Assembly: GCF_029309905.1 (NCBI RefSeq)
Contig: NZ_JARBJP010000006.1
Span: 140,569 to 204,568 of the forward strand
Reading direction: 5' to 3'
Origin: Brytella acorum
GTDB taxonomy: Bacteria; Pseudomonadota; Alphaproteobacteria; Acetobacterales; Acetobacteraceae
DNA length: 64,000 nt
Notes under the pieces: generated by a model
Told to the model about the DNA's origin: nothing
The model's database searches: none
Seen by the model: the letters and a program-made list of their open reading frames with translations, nothing else
Part shown: positions 9,388-19,457 of the stretch, piece by piece
How the letters are laid out: the number at the start of each line of letters is the position of its first letter
Position numbering within the stretch: position 1 is the stretch's first letter
Position numbers and translations under genes: made by a program

Positions 9388-10647
9388 ATGACGCACGTTT
9401 CTGTGGATGATCCGAAGACAGGGAAGTCACAAGGAACTCTGTCAAACCGCGCATTATTTTCATTATGTGCCCTGAACTTTTTCATGGCCGACGTGCAGGC
9501 CGGTATTGGTCCCTTCCTGGGCGTGTTTCTCCAGCGTCACGGCTGGCAGACAGGGCCGATCGGATCCGTCATGACGGCTGGCGGCATTGTCGGAATGCTC
9601 GCCACCATTCCTGCCGGTGCGCTTATCGACCAGACGACAAAAAAGCGTCTTTTCGTTGTTGTCGCAGCATTATGCACCATTTCTGCCTCACTTCTTTTAC
9701 TGAGTTCCCAATCGATTTTTGTCGTGACCGTCAGTCAGCTCGCTACCGCGCTGGCGGGAGCAGGGATTGGTCCGCTGATGGCCGGTATGACACTCGGGAT
9801 CGTTCGCCAGAAAGGTTTCAACACGCAGATTGGGCGCAACCAGGCATGGAACCACGCCGGTAACATGGTGGGAGCCGGTTTGTCCGGCTGGCTCGGCTGG
9901 CAGTTTGGTTTGTCCGCCATTTTCTTTCTTGGAATCACATTTGGGCTGCTGGCTATCGCTGCCGTACTCCTGATTCCTGAGAAATCCATTGATCATCAGG
10001 CGGCACGCGGACTGGAAGATACAGACAGTCAAGATACCGGCAAGGCCGAGGGACTACGGTCATTTCTGCGGCACAAACCTCTGCTGATCCTCGCGGCCTG
10101 TCTATGTTTCTTTCATCTCGGCAATGCTGCGATGTTGCCGCTTTACGGTATGGCGGTGGTTAGCGCCGGGAAAGGTAATCCCGCGATGTTTACGGCGATG
10201 ACCGTGGTAGTGGCTCAGGCCGTGATGATCGGTGTCAGCCTTCTGGCCATGCGTTTCGTAGCAAACCGTGGATACTGGATCGTATTGCTGGTTTCATTTG
10301 CCGCCCTGCCGCTGCGCGGCATGATCGCGGGTACGTTCGTCCAGCATTGGGGTGTGTGGCCCGTGCAGTTTCTGGATGGGATAGGGGCCGGACTACAAAG
10401 TGTTGCCGTGCCGGGTCTGGTGGCAAAGCTTCTGAATGGCACGGGGCGAGTCAATGTGGGGCAGGGTGTCGTCATGACCGCACAAGGCATCGGAGCAAGC
10501 CTTTCGCCCGCGCTGGGCGGCTGGCTGGCCGAGGATCTGGGGTATGCGACGGCATTTTATACTCTGGGCTGTTTTGCAATCCTGTCGTTAGGACTGTGGA
10601 TTTCCTCAGCATCAGTCATGCGTTCTGCGGATCGTGCACCAGTATGA
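9388..10647 (+). CDS. MFS transporter
   Basis: 419 residues with about 12 hydrophobic segments and the MFS loop 2-3 signature GALIDQTTKKR near residue 80. The opening FFMADVQAGIGPFLGVFLQ resembles a widespread group of MFS proteins of undefined substrate. A ribosome site (GGAG) lies about 11 bases before ATG 9388. The stop codon overlaps the start of the ArsB-type permease gene by ATGA at 10644-10647, implying coupled translation and a shared role. No arsenic reductase or ArsR gene is nearby, so an arsenic substrate is not supported. Confidence 0.8.
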   Translation: MTHVSVDDPKTGKSQGTLSNRALFSLCALNFFMADVQAGIGPFLGVFLQRHGWQTGPIGSVMTAGGIVGMLATIPAGALIDQTTKKRLFVVVAALCTISASLLLLSSQSIFVVTVSQLATALAGAGIGPLMAGMTLGIVRQKGFNTQIGRNQAWNHAGNMVGAGLSGWLGWQFGLSAIFFLGITFGLLAIAAVLLIPEKSIDHQAARGLEDTDSQDTGKAEGLRSFLRHKPLLILAACLCFFHLGNAAMLPLYGMAVVSAGKGNPAMFTAMTVVVAQAVMIGVSLLAMRFVANRGYWIVLLVSFAALPLRGMIAGTFVQHWGVWPVQFLDGIGAGLQSVAVPGLVAKLLNGTGRVNVGQGVVMTAQGIGASLSPALGGWLAEDLGYATAFYTLGCFAILSLGLWISSASVMRSADRAPV

Positions 10648-11897
10648 TGCTGCATCGTGAGGCGATCTGCGCGGTCGCAAGCCTGACGACTGCCGGGGTC
10701 ATTACCCGGCCATTTCGGATTGCCGAGTGGGTGTGGGCTGTAACAGGAGCCGCGCTGTTGGTCGTGACGGGCCTGATCCCCGTTTCCATGGCGGAAACAG
10801 GTATTCTGAAAGGCGGAGATGTCTATCTCTTCCTGACCGGCATGATGCTGCTCAGTGAAACGGCGCGGATCAACGGCCTGTTTGACTGGATTGCGACATG
10901 GGCCGTCAATCATGCTGCGGGCTCAACGACCCGATTGTTCACGCTGGTCTATCTGGCTGGCGTCGTGGTGACGACATTCATGTCCAATGATGCGACAGCT
11001 GTCGTGCTGACACCTGCGGTTCTGGCTGTAGCGACCCAAGCAAAAGCGGACCCTCTTCCTCTGCTGTTCGCATGCGCGCTCATCGCCAACGCTGCCAGTT
11101 TCGTCCTGCCGGTTTCCAATCCGGCCAATCTGGTTCTCTACGACGGCGCTCTTCCGGCTCTGGGATCGTGGATGGCATCCTTCGCGCTGCCGTCGTTTAT
11201 GGCAATCGCGACGACCTATCTGGTCCTTCGCGTGGTTGAACACAAACATCTCAGACAGGAATACGCGCCTCAGGTTGAGACGGAGCGTCTGACGACCGGT
11301 GGCAAGGCTGCCTTCGGGGGAATCGTGTTGACGGCAATCCTGCTTGTGACGATTTCGGCATTCGACCGTCCTCTCGGACTGCCTACAGCGCTTGCGGGTC
11401 TCGTAACGGCCCTTGGTGTATCCGCATTGGCGCGACGCTCACCACTGACGCTGGCGCGGGAAATTTCATGGGGCGTTCTGCCCCTTGTGGCAGGGCTATT
11501 CGTTTTGGTCGAAGCCATAGACAGCACCGGACTGATCGGGGAGATCGCTCGGATACTTCGAAATGCGGCCCGGTCTAACCCTGTGATGACGGCTTGCGGC
11601 TCCGGCACGCTTCTGGCTTTTGTTTCAAATATCATGAACAATTTGCCTGCCGGGCTGATTGCGAGCGAGGTTGTGGCACAGGCTCATCCCCCGCGCCTGG
11701 TCGTCGATAATCTCCTGATTGGCGTGGATCTTGGTCCCAATCTTTCGGTCACGGGCTCTCTGGCCACAATTCTGTGGCTTCAGGTGATCCGTCGCGGCGG
11801 CGAGGATGTCGGGTTTCTGCAATTTCTCAAGGTGGGCGCCGTGGCCATGCCTGTAGCGCTGTTTGCGGCCCTCGGTGCGCGATTGCTGATGGGGTGA
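10644..11897 (+). CDS. ArsB/NhaD-superfamily ion permease
   Basis: 417 residues from ATG 10644, which overlaps the MFS stop; the longer frame upstream is only the shadow of the MFS gene. About ten to eleven membrane segments are visible. Hallmarks of the ArsB/NhaD (ion transporter superfamily) fold are the discontinuous-helix phrases FMSNDATAVVLTPAV and LPVSNPANLVLY in the first half and FVSNIMNNLPAGL in the second. Such proteins export arsenite or exchange Na+/H+ or carboxylates across the inner membrane. No ars regulator or reductase flanks it, so the substrate stays open. Confidence 0.8.
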   Translation: MMLHREAICAVASLTTAGVITRPFRIAEWVWAVTGAALLVVTGLIPVSMAETGILKGGDVYLFLTGMMLLSETARINGLFDWIATWAVNHAAGSTTRLFTLVYLAGVVVTTFMSNDATAVVLTPAVLAVATQAKADPLPLLFACALIANAASFVLPVSNPANLVLYDGALPALGSWMASFALPSFMAIATTYLVLRVVEHKHLRQEYAPQVETERLTTGGKAAFGGIVLTAILLVTISAFDRPLGLPTALAGLVTALGVSALARRSPLTLAREISWGVLPLVAGLFVLVEAIDSTGLIGEIARILRNAARSNPVMTACGSGTLLAFVSNIMNNLPAGLIASEVVAQAHPPRLVVDNLLIGVDLGPNLSVTGSLATILWLQVIRRGGEDVGFLQFLKVGAVAMPVALFAALGARLLMG

Positions 11898-11906
11898 GGT
11901 TTTTGC

Positions 11907-12145
11907 TCACGGTCCCATGGAATTCATGTTTCCCAGCACATGTTCGAGGCGAGAGTTATGTATCTCATCGTCGGTTAGAGCCTTCGTCGTTTCAGAATTG
12001 CCCTGACGGAGCATTGCGCGTCCTGCCGGAAGTTTTTCCAAGGTTGCAGCCGTCAATGAAACGAAGCTGGAGCGTTTGTCCTCGGGATCCGGCACCGCTA
12101 CACGATGCCGTCCCGCTTCATCCGGGAAAGCATCCGCGCCATAGT
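11907..12145 (-). pseudogene. MarR-family regulator remnant (N-terminus missing, frame broken)
   Basis: Reading the minus strand from about 12145, the first frame gives MTMARMLSRMKRDGIV followed by a TAG. The next frame continues with VPDPEDKRSSFVSLTAA. Together they match the recognition helix and the wing (DPEDRR-type) of MarR proteins. The C-terminal dimerisation helix continues to about 11907. The break near 12103 looks like loss of one base. The N-terminal half is absent because the MFS gene ends at 12148. This was probably the local regulator of the adjoining MFS gene. Confidence 0.7.
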
Positions 12146-12147
12146 CA

Positions 12148-13437
12148 TTATTGTAGGCAGTCTCCCTTGTCCGTGGCGCTTTCGTGCATCAACGCGATCG
12201 GCACCAGCGCTGCCAGCGAGAGCAGGGCAAGGAGAGTATAATGGGCGCCGAAGCCCATGTGATCGATCAGCCATCCCGCCACGGGCGCTGCGATCACCCC
12301 GGAGAGACCCAGTCCGATCCCGACCATCAGTCCCAGTCCGGATGCTGCTGATTTGGGAACGATATCGATGACGGCCGCGTAAAGAACGGGATAGGGCGAA
12401 TTACGAAACAATCCCCACCCCATAAGAAGCAGCCATGCCATCGACACGCTACTGATGTAGCCCATAAGGAAAATGCTGACCGCACTTCCGATCGCCAGAA
12501 AATTCAGCGAAAATTTACGACCGCGATGATCGGAAACGGTCCCCCAGAAGATCTGCCCCATCCACCCGGTGATTCCCGAAGCACCGGAAATGGTTGCGGC
12601 CTGTGCAAGAGAAATATGAATTTCCCGGGTAAGCTGGAGCGTCAGGAAGCCTGTTACAGCGGCCTCGGTCCAGAGAAAGAGGAAGTTGGTGATGACGGCC
12701 AGAAGCACGTTACGATCGCTCCGCATGGCGTGCATCAGGATGGGAAAGGGATTTTTGAGATAGGGGGAGGGCTTGTCGTCTCGTGTCAGAGAAGGCGTCA
12801 TGCCCTTGTCGTTGATCCAGGCATTGACGCTGTCGAGATGTTGCCAGCGCGCCAGGACGATCTGGAGGATGACGACGGGCAGGGCGAGAAGAGGAAGTAC
12901 AAGAAAGGTTTCACGCCACGTGGCGAAAGCGACAATTCCCGCAATCATCAGAGGTCCTAGGAACTGACCGATGGGAAAACCGGTATGATGGGTTCCGACG
13001 GCGAAGCCACGATGCTCCTTGGGCCACCATTCGCTGATCATCGCGACGTTGATCGGCTCGAGGCCACCGGTGCCGATACCCATGGTGACGCGCAGGATCT
13101 TGAAAAGCGTCATGCTGCGCGTCCAGGCCGTGGCGACGGATGAGAGGATGACGATCATGACCGTGACCAGCCATGCCCAGGCGCGGCGCGGACCACCTCC
13201 CATGGCGTCTCCGAATATTCCGAGAATGACACCACCGATAGTGCTTCCGATGAAACTCAGCGAGACCAGTATGCCGCCCTGCGTGGCATCAAGATGAAAA
13301 TCCGTCAGCAGGGCGGGCAGGACTGTCGGCAGGATCGCGCGATCAATGGAGGTGATCAGAACAGCCCCGGTCGTGACGAGAAGCATCCACCATGAGATGG
13401 AATGGGCGCGAGGAACGAAGCGTGTGAGGGAGCGCAT
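12148..13437 (-). CDS. MFS transporter, probably for an organic or sugar acid
   Basis: 429 residues with 12 predicted membrane segments. The loop 2-3 motif lies near GIFGDAMGGGPRRAW, and SEWWPKEHRGFAVGTHHTGFPIGQFLGP is typical of anion-cation symporter-like MFS carriers (only part shown is diagnostic: the EHRG and G-x-x-x-G helix 5 pattern). It is 44 bp downstream of another MFS gene on the same strand, in the sugar-acid block. Substrate is not identifiable from sequence alone. Confidence 0.8.
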   Translation of the reverse strand: MRSLTRFVPRAHSISWWMLLVTTGAVLITSIDRAILPTVLPALLTDFHLDATQGGILVSLSFIGSTIGGVILGIFGDAMGGGPRRAWAWLVTVMIVILSSVATAWTRSMTLFKILRVTMGIGTGGLEPINVAMISEWWPKEHRGFAVGTHHTGFPIGQFLGPLMIAGIVAFATWRETFLVLPLLALPVVILQIVLARWQHLDSVNAWINDKGMTPSLTRDDKPSPYLKNPFPILMHAMRSDRNVLLAVITNFLFLWTEAAVTGFLTLQLTREIHISLAQAATISGASGITGWMGQIFWGTVSDHRGRKFSLNFLAIGSAVSIFLMGYISSVSMAWLLLMGWGLFRNSPYPVLYAAVIDIVPKSAASGLGLMVGIGLGLSGVIAAPVAGWLIDHMGFGAHYTLLALLSLAALVPIALMHESATDKGDCLQ

Positions 13438-13480
13438 CGTGGATTTCTTTCGAACGGGTGGAAAGAGGGCACGAACCGAT

Positions 13481-14842
13481 TTACTGACTGATATCTTCCA
13501 GTTCCTGGCCGGGAGGAATGTCGCGGAACAGGAAGGTGATCACCAGGCCGCAGGGCACGAAGACTGTCAGCACGAGCCATGTCACGTCCGGGGCGTAATG
13601 GTTGCTCAGGAAGGTCCATAGGATCGTGCCCAACACGAAGCCCAGAACCTGCATGGCGCTGAGAAATCCGATCGCGGTGCCACGCATGCGCGTCGGAAAA
13701 CTCTCGCCCTGATAGGCATAGCCGGCGCCCGACCATGTTCCGTTCGTCGCCTGATAAAGGCAGAAATAGATCACGCAGACCAGCCAGGGAGCCTGTACGA
13801 GCCAGAACAGGAGGCCGAGCGGAGCGATGGCCAGGCTCGTCCAGATGATGACGGCGCGACGTCCATAGCGCTCTCCGAGCATCCCTCCGAGAACGTAAAA
13901 GAAAAAACCGATGCCGCCGCTGACGAGAAGGAGCAGGCTGGTCGCTTCGCTGGAAAACTGTTTGTGGGTCGTGAGCCAGTAGGCAATGTAAAAATTCGAA
14001 GCAACGAAGCTGGTCGCATAGATGATCCATGCGCACGAAAGAATGACCAACTGCTGGCGCAGAACGCCGGGCGTGGAAAAAAGCTGTTTCAGACTGACGC
14101 GTTCCAGTGCCCCGACATCGACCGCGTGGTGTTCGAGCAGACGTGAGATCGCTTCCGAATTGCCTGATTTCTGCGCTTCCTTCAGTTGTTGGACATGCTC
14201 GAAACGTTCTGATTCCCGGATAAACATCCGACCGATGATCACGGCGAACAGAGGTATGACGCCGAGAAGAAACACGAACCGCCAGCCCAGATGGCCGAAC
14301 ATCAGATAGACGCCCGAGGCCAGGAAAACTCCGATTGGCCATCCGCCCTGCACAATTGAGTAGAGCAGACCGCGACGCGCGGCGGGGACCTGCTCGTTAA
14401 CAATCGTGATCGATACGGCAAGTTCCGCATAGGCCAATCCTGATGCCAGCGCCCGGACGGCGACGAGTTGCCAGAAACCCTCTACGAAATAGGTCAGCCC
14501 CGTGAAGACGGCACTTCCCGTCAGACAGAACATCCAGACCTTGCGGCGCCCGAATGTATCCATGCCGTAGCCCGCGAAGATCGTGATGCAGAATTGCGCG
14601 GCATAGACGAAGAAGCCCAGCGTCCCGAGGGCTGCCTGGGAAATATCGAGACTTTTTGCGATATCCGGCAGCGCCAGCACAAGCAGGTTGACGTCGTAGG
14701 ACGCCAGGGACCAGCCCATGAGCGCCATGATGACCAGATAGAAGATATAGCGGTTCTGGGAGTCCGTCGTGGTGCCTGAAATGCGCCGGAGACGGTTTGT
14801 GAATGTGCCCGTCCCGGAGGAAGGGCCGATCATGTTTTTCAT
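13481..14842 (-). CDS. MFS transporter (sugar/aromatic acid type)
   Basis: 453 residues. An ASYDVNLLVLALPDI segment in helix 1 and GYGMDTFGRRKVW in loop 2-3 resemble the AAHS/NanT-like carriers of carboxylates. A longer central loop (about residues 215-250) carries charged residues. It lies 32 bp downstream of the SMP-30 lactonase gene, which suggests import of the acid or lactone handled by that enzyme. Two alternative upstream Met codons (M1, M4) exist; the longer start is kept. Confidence 0.8.
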   Translation of the reverse strand: MKNMIGPSSGTGTFTNRLRRISGTTTDSQNRYIFYLVIMALMGWSLASYDVNLLVLALPDIAKSLDISQAALGTLGFFVYAAQFCITIFAGYGMDTFGRRKVWMFCLTGSAVFTGLTYFVEGFWQLVAVRALASGLAYAELAVSITIVNEQVPAARRGLLYSIVQGGWPIGVFLASGVYLMFGHLGWRFVFLLGVIPLFAVIIGRMFIRESERFEHVQQLKEAQKSGNSEAISRLLEHHAVDVGALERVSLKQLFSTPGVLRQQLVILSCAWIIYATSFVASNFYIAYWLTTHKQFSSEATSLLLLVSGGIGFFFYVLGGMLGERYGRRAVIIWTSLAIAPLGLLFWLVQAPWLVCVIYFCLYQATNGTWSGAGYAYQGESFPTRMRGTAIGFLSAMQVLGFVLGTILWTFLSNHYAPDVTWLVLTVFVPCGLVITFLFRDIPPGQELEDISQ

Positions 14843-14874
14843 CGCAAGGCCTTCTTCATGACGAATGTCACGAA

Positions 14875-15789
<915 letters not shown>

Positions 15790-15944
15790 GATGCTTTTCC
15801 ATGTCCATCAACGCCGGAAAGTCGATGTTTTTTCAACTGCGCCAGCTTCGTCGAATTTCTAAAATGTTCCGATTTTATCATCCAATATTATTTATGGTGG
15901 TCGTAATCGGGGAATGGAATTGCCATCCCGAATAGCGGGATCGT
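15790..15944 (-). promoter_or_regulatory. Promoter region of the lactonase unit plus a hairpin after the hydroxy-acid oxidase gene
   Basis: AT-rich DNA at about 15855-15905 is the likely promoter for the SMP-30 gene. A hairpin with arms ATCCCG (15925-15930) and CGGGAT (15936-15941) starts only a few bases after the stop of the upstream oxidase gene. It has no T-run on either side, so it is a weak terminator candidate at best. Its arms are identical to those at 8814-8830. Confidence 0.45.
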
Positions 15945-17132
15945 TCAGAAAGCCGAGCGCAGGATCATATCCTCGGTGATATCCTCTGGCATGTTGACGC
16001 CAAGGAGCGCCATGTCGATATCGATCTCGGTTTTCAAGCGTGAAATCGCTTGCGTCACCGCACGCTCCCCGCCCAGCGCGGCGGCGAAGAGGAAAGGGTG
16101 ACCGATCAGAATGCCGTCTGCGCCCAGAGCCAAGCCTTTGAGAATATCCGTGCCTCGCCTGAAGCCGCTATCCGCCAGAACGGTCATGGTTCCGGCTTCG
16201 GCTCGTATGGCCTGGAGAACATCCACGGGCGAAACCGCGCTGTCGAGCTGACGGCCGCCATGGTTGGATACGACGATCCCGTCGGCGCCGATTTCCCGCG
16301 CAAGGCGTGCGTCACCCGGTGAGAGAATACCCTTGAGCACGAAAGGGCCCTTCCAACAACGGCGGATCTGCTCGGCATGACGCCATGAAAATCCCGCATG
16401 GCCGGTGACAGCGCCTATGTTGCGGGAGAAAATACTTGGCCGCGCGATAGGATCGACGTTGCTGATGCGGGGAAGGCCCCGATGACGCATAGTGCGGAGC
16501 ATGGTTCCAAGGGCCCATCGCGGATGCCTCAATACATCGAATCCGAGTCGTTTCGACATGCGAAACGGCATCGTGTAGCCGGTACGGACGTTGTTCTCCC
16601 GGTTCGAGGCGACGGGAACGTCCACCGTAAGCATGTAGAGCGACAACCCCGCATCCGCGACACGCAGACACATGTCCTCGATCTTGCGTGCGTCGGGAGA
16701 CTGATAGGCCGCGAACCATGCACCGGGATAGGTACGGGCCATTTCCTCGATGGGCGTGATGGAGTTGGCGCTGAGTACAAAAGGAATGCGCGCGGCTCTG
16801 GCTGCGCGAGCCATGCTGTTGTCCGCGTCGTAACCCACGATCGAGGATGCTCCCATGGGAGCTACAAGAAAGGGCGCGGAGTAGGTCTGGCCGAAGAGTG
16901 TCGTTTCCTGCGTCCGGGTCGAGACGTCTACAAGCACTTTCGGGATCATGCGGATTGACCGGAAGACCTCGCGATTATGGCGGCATGCCTCTCCGTCATC
17001 GGCACCGCCCTCGACATAGCCAAATACGGAGCGCGGGAGGCGACGCCGCACGAGGCGTTCGTAATCTTCAAGGTTCAGGGCATGGCGCAGACTGGAGGGA
17101 CGAGGGCGGGTCAGGCGTTTGGACATGGTCAT
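15945..17132 (-). CDS. FMN-dependent alpha-hydroxy-acid oxidase/dehydrogenase (LldD family)
   Basis: 395 residues. The family TIM barrel oxidises L-2-hydroxy acids to 2-keto acids with FMN. Visible marks are the N-terminal FGYVEGGADDGEA, APMGASSI for FMN binding, the catalytic Lys in LKGIL, and the active-site SNHGGRQLD with His and Arg, then DSGFRRGTDILKGLALGA for the FMN phosphate. The start overlaps the stop of the MFS gene by ATGA (17129-17132). In this sugar-acid block the substrate may be an aldonic or tetronic acid rather than lactate, since usual lactate partners (LldP, LldR) are absent. Confidence 0.85.
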   Translation of the reverse strand: MTMSKRLTRPRPSSLRHALNLEDYERLVRRRLPRSVFGYVEGGADDGEACRHNREVFRSIRMIPKVLVDVSTRTQETTLFGQTYSAPFLVAPMGASSIVGYDADNSMARAARAARIPFVLSANSITPIEEMARTYPGAWFAAYQSPDARKIEDMCLRVADAGLSLYMLTVDVPVASNRENNVRTGYTMPFRMSKRLGFDVLRHPRWALGTMLRTMRHRGLPRISNVDPIARPSIFSRNIGAVTGHAGFSWRHAEQIRRCWKGPFVLKGILSPGDARLAREIGADGIVVSNHGGRQLDSAVSPVDVLQAIRAEAGTMTVLADSGFRRGTDILKGLALGADGILIGHPFLFAAALGGERAVTQAISRLKTEIDIDMALLGVNMPEDITEDMILRSAF

Positions 17133-18439
17133 CTCGCAATCGGGTGAGCTTCAGAAAGAGGCGTCACGATGTCTGGTGTCATCCGGTCTGCTGAAAGAAC
17201 GAGAGGTTCAACCCGCCCGACGATGAACAGATAGGACAAGGCGCCCAGCACGCTGAACGCGCCCGTGACGCAAAGAGGAATGATGAACGACCCGTTTGTG
17301 AAGCCGACCATGATGCCTGTGAAACTGGAAGTCATGATACCTGCCACGTTGGCCGCGCTGTTCTGAAGACCGGCCAGGGTCGCCACATGTCCGGGATCGG
17401 GAGCGACGTCACTGGGAAGCGACCAGATGTTCGCACCCGTGAAAGCGATCCCCGAGAACGATAGGCACAGCAGGACAATGCACCATGACGCGCTGCCGAT
17501 AAAAGCAGTCAACGCGATCACGGATGACACGAGAAGGCCGCCGACGAGGCATGTCTTGCGCGCCGCGGTCAGGCTCCAGCCCGAGCGGTGCAGACGATCG
17601 GACGTCCAGCCTCCCAGCCAGGCGGAGGGAACGGAGGCGAGGCCTGGCAGCATGCCCGCAATGCCGAGATCCCGGAGCGAAAATCCATGAGCCTGCACGA
17701 GATAGGTGGGAAACCAGGTCGCGTAGAAATAGAACACGAAATTCGTACAGAAAAAGCCGATCATCATCCCCCAGACCGTGCGCCGTCGAAGCATGGCTCT
17801 CCATGAAGCATGCGACGCGGGCTGGACTGGCTGGGCTGCGCGCAGCGCACGGAGTTCTGACGCCGAAACGCGCGGATGAACGTCGGGGTCGCGATAGAGG
17901 ATCCACCATGCAAACGTCCAGAGAACGCCGAGCGACCCGGCAGCCACGAATGCCAGCCGCCAGCCGAGCGTCGCGATCAGGAAGGCGACGAATGGAATGG
18001 AAACAGCGGCCCCTGCGCGCGATCCGCTGTCGAAAATTCCGGCGGCGAGTCCTCGCTCCTGTTTCGGAAACCAGAGGGAAGCGACCTTCGTGTTGGAGGG
18101 ATAGCTGCCGGACTCTCCTATGCCGAGCGCGAGGCGCAGTCCAAAGATCGAGACCGCCCCCTGTACGAGCGACGTCAGGGCGGTACACACGGACCACCAG
18201 AGAACGGCAAGGCTGTAACTTTTGCGAACGCCCAGGCGGTCCACCAGCAGACCGAAGGGTAACTGCATGAAGGCGTACGTCCAGAAGAACGCGCCCAGAA
18301 GAAAGCCAAGCGTAGCCGGGCTGATATTCAGGTCTTTCGCCATGAAAGGGGCGGCGACCGCGATCGTCGCGCGATCGACATAATTGATGGTCGTCGCGGC
18401 GAAACACAGCGCGATCATCAGCCAGCGTAAACGGGGCAT
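17129..18439 (-). CDS. MFS transporter, anion:cation symporter (ACS) family
   Basis: 436 residues from the Met at 18439 (MPRLRWLMI). Longer in-frame starts would overlap the preceding isomerase gene, and an inverted repeat (CGATCCCC ... GGGGATCG, about 18454-18481) lies just before this start. Helix 1 carries NYVDRATIAVAAP, a hallmark of hexuronate/galactonate-type ACS carriers, and loop 2-3 has GLLVDRLGVRKSY. The gene is coupled to the hydroxy-acid oxidase by a four-base overlap, so it probably imports that enzyme's substrate. Confidence 0.85.
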   Translation of the reverse strand: MPRLRWLMIALCFAATTINYVDRATIAVAAPFMAKDLNISPATLGFLLGAFFWTYAFMQLPFGLLVDRLGVRKSYSLAVLWWSVCTALTSLVQGAVSIFGLRLALGIGESGSYPSNTKVASLWFPKQERGLAAGIFDSGSRAGAAVSIPFVAFLIATLGWRLAFVAAGSLGVLWTFAWWILYRDPDVHPRVSASELRALRAAQPVQPASHASWRAMLRRRTVWGMMIGFFCTNFVFYFYATWFPTYLVQAHGFSLRDLGIAGMLPGLASVPSAWLGGWTSDRLHRSGWSLTAARKTCLVGGLLVSSVIALTAFIGSASWCIVLLCLSFSGIAFTGANIWSLPSDVAPDPGHVATLAGLQNSAANVAGIMTSSFTGIMVGFTNGSFIIPLCVTGAFSVLGALSYLFIVGRVEPLVLSADRMTPDIVTPLSEAHPIAR

Positions 18440-18494
18440 GACAGTCGTTCCCGCGATCCCCGGCGGCCATGTCGGGGATCGCTTTTCCATGCTT

Positions 18495-19430
18495 TTATTG
18501 CGGCAGGATACGCCGGAGATATTCGCGGTTCGTCGCACTCACGCTCAGACCGTCGCCGCCGTAATGTTCGCAGAGGAAAGCGCTCTGGAAACCATGAGCC
18601 AGCGCCATGCGGATCGCGGCGCGGTAGCTGATCACCCCGAACTCCAGTGGAGCGGGCGCGGTGACGATCATGCCGGTCGTGGCGTCTTCGGTGCGGAAAT
18701 AATTTTTCGCGTGCCAGTAGCGCGCGAACGGCGCCACCTTTTCCATCATGGACGCCCAGTGTTCAACCGGACGGTGCAAACGCACCAGATTGCCCAGATC
18801 CGCGTTGAGTCCGACCGACGGGTGATCGACGTCCTGCACGAAGCGGACGGCGCTTTCCGCGCTGCCGAGATAAGTGTCTTCATACATTTCGAGCGAAATG
18901 CCGACACCGACTTCCTCGGCGTGGCGGCCGAGTTCGCGGATGCGTTCGACGGCTTTTTTCCATGTCGCCGGATCGTCGGGACTGCTGTAGCCTTGAGCGG
19001 TCCAGAACCAGAGCGCCTTTTTCTGTGCTTCGTTGAGGGGATAGAACAGCCCGAACGAGACTTCCTTCGCGCCGATTTTCGCCGCTGTATCGAGTACGCG
19101 ATGGCAATATTCCAGAAATTCGTCGCCACGTTCAGGATCTATGACGGAGCGACGGGACGTCGAAATGGCCGGAATGGTCAGACCGGCATCCCTGATGAGG
19201 CCGAGAAACGTGTCGAGCCGTGCAGGCGAGAGATCGGCAAGGCGCAGCCATGAGTCCGTCGGATCGATCTCGGTGAAGCCGGCGTCGGTGACGTCGGCCA
19301 GCGTGGCGGCCCAGCCTTCCGGCGATTGGTCCTGCACGGAGGAACCATCAGGCAGAATGTTGGGATACTGGATCATGGCCGCCGCGATGGGCCAGTTGTG
19401 GCGGTTGAGCTTGGTTGTTGTCCTGGACAT
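18495..19430 (-). CDS. Sugar phosphate isomerase/epimerase family protein (TIM barrel)
   Basis: 311 residues of the xylose-isomerase-like/AP-endonuclease-2 TIM-barrel superfamily. Metal-binding acids of this fold are suggested by SFGLFYPLNE, ISLEMYEDTYLG, GLNADLGNLVRLH and WHAKNYFRT, spaced as in the Glu-Asp-His-Glu set. In tetronate and related pathways such proteins isomerise keto-acid intermediates (OtnI belongs to this superfamily), but the reaction here is not provable. It sits between two ACS-type MFS genes, 27 bp after one of them. Confidence 0.75.
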   Translation of the reverse strand: MSRTTTKLNRHNWPIAAAMIQYPNILPDGSSVQDQSPEGWAATLADVTDAGFTEIDPTDSWLRLADLSPARLDTFLGLIRDAGLTIPAISTSRRSVIDPERGDEFLEYCHRVLDTAAKIGAKEVSFGLFYPLNEAQKKALWFWTAQGYSSPDDPATWKKAVERIRELGRHAEEVGVGISLEMYEDTYLGSAESAVRFVQDVDHPSVGLNADLGNLVRLHRPVEHWASMMEKVAPFARYWHAKNYFRTEDATTGMIVTAPAPLEFGVISYRAAIRMALAHGFQSAFLCEHYGGDGLSVSATNREYLRRILPQ

Positions 19431-19457
19431 GGAGAAATCCTTCCGATGAGGGGGAAA

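Noticed and set aside
10644..11897. Arsenite resistance operon
   Set aside because: No arsR, arsC or arsH gene is near; only the fold of the permease supports it, which is shared with other ion carriers.
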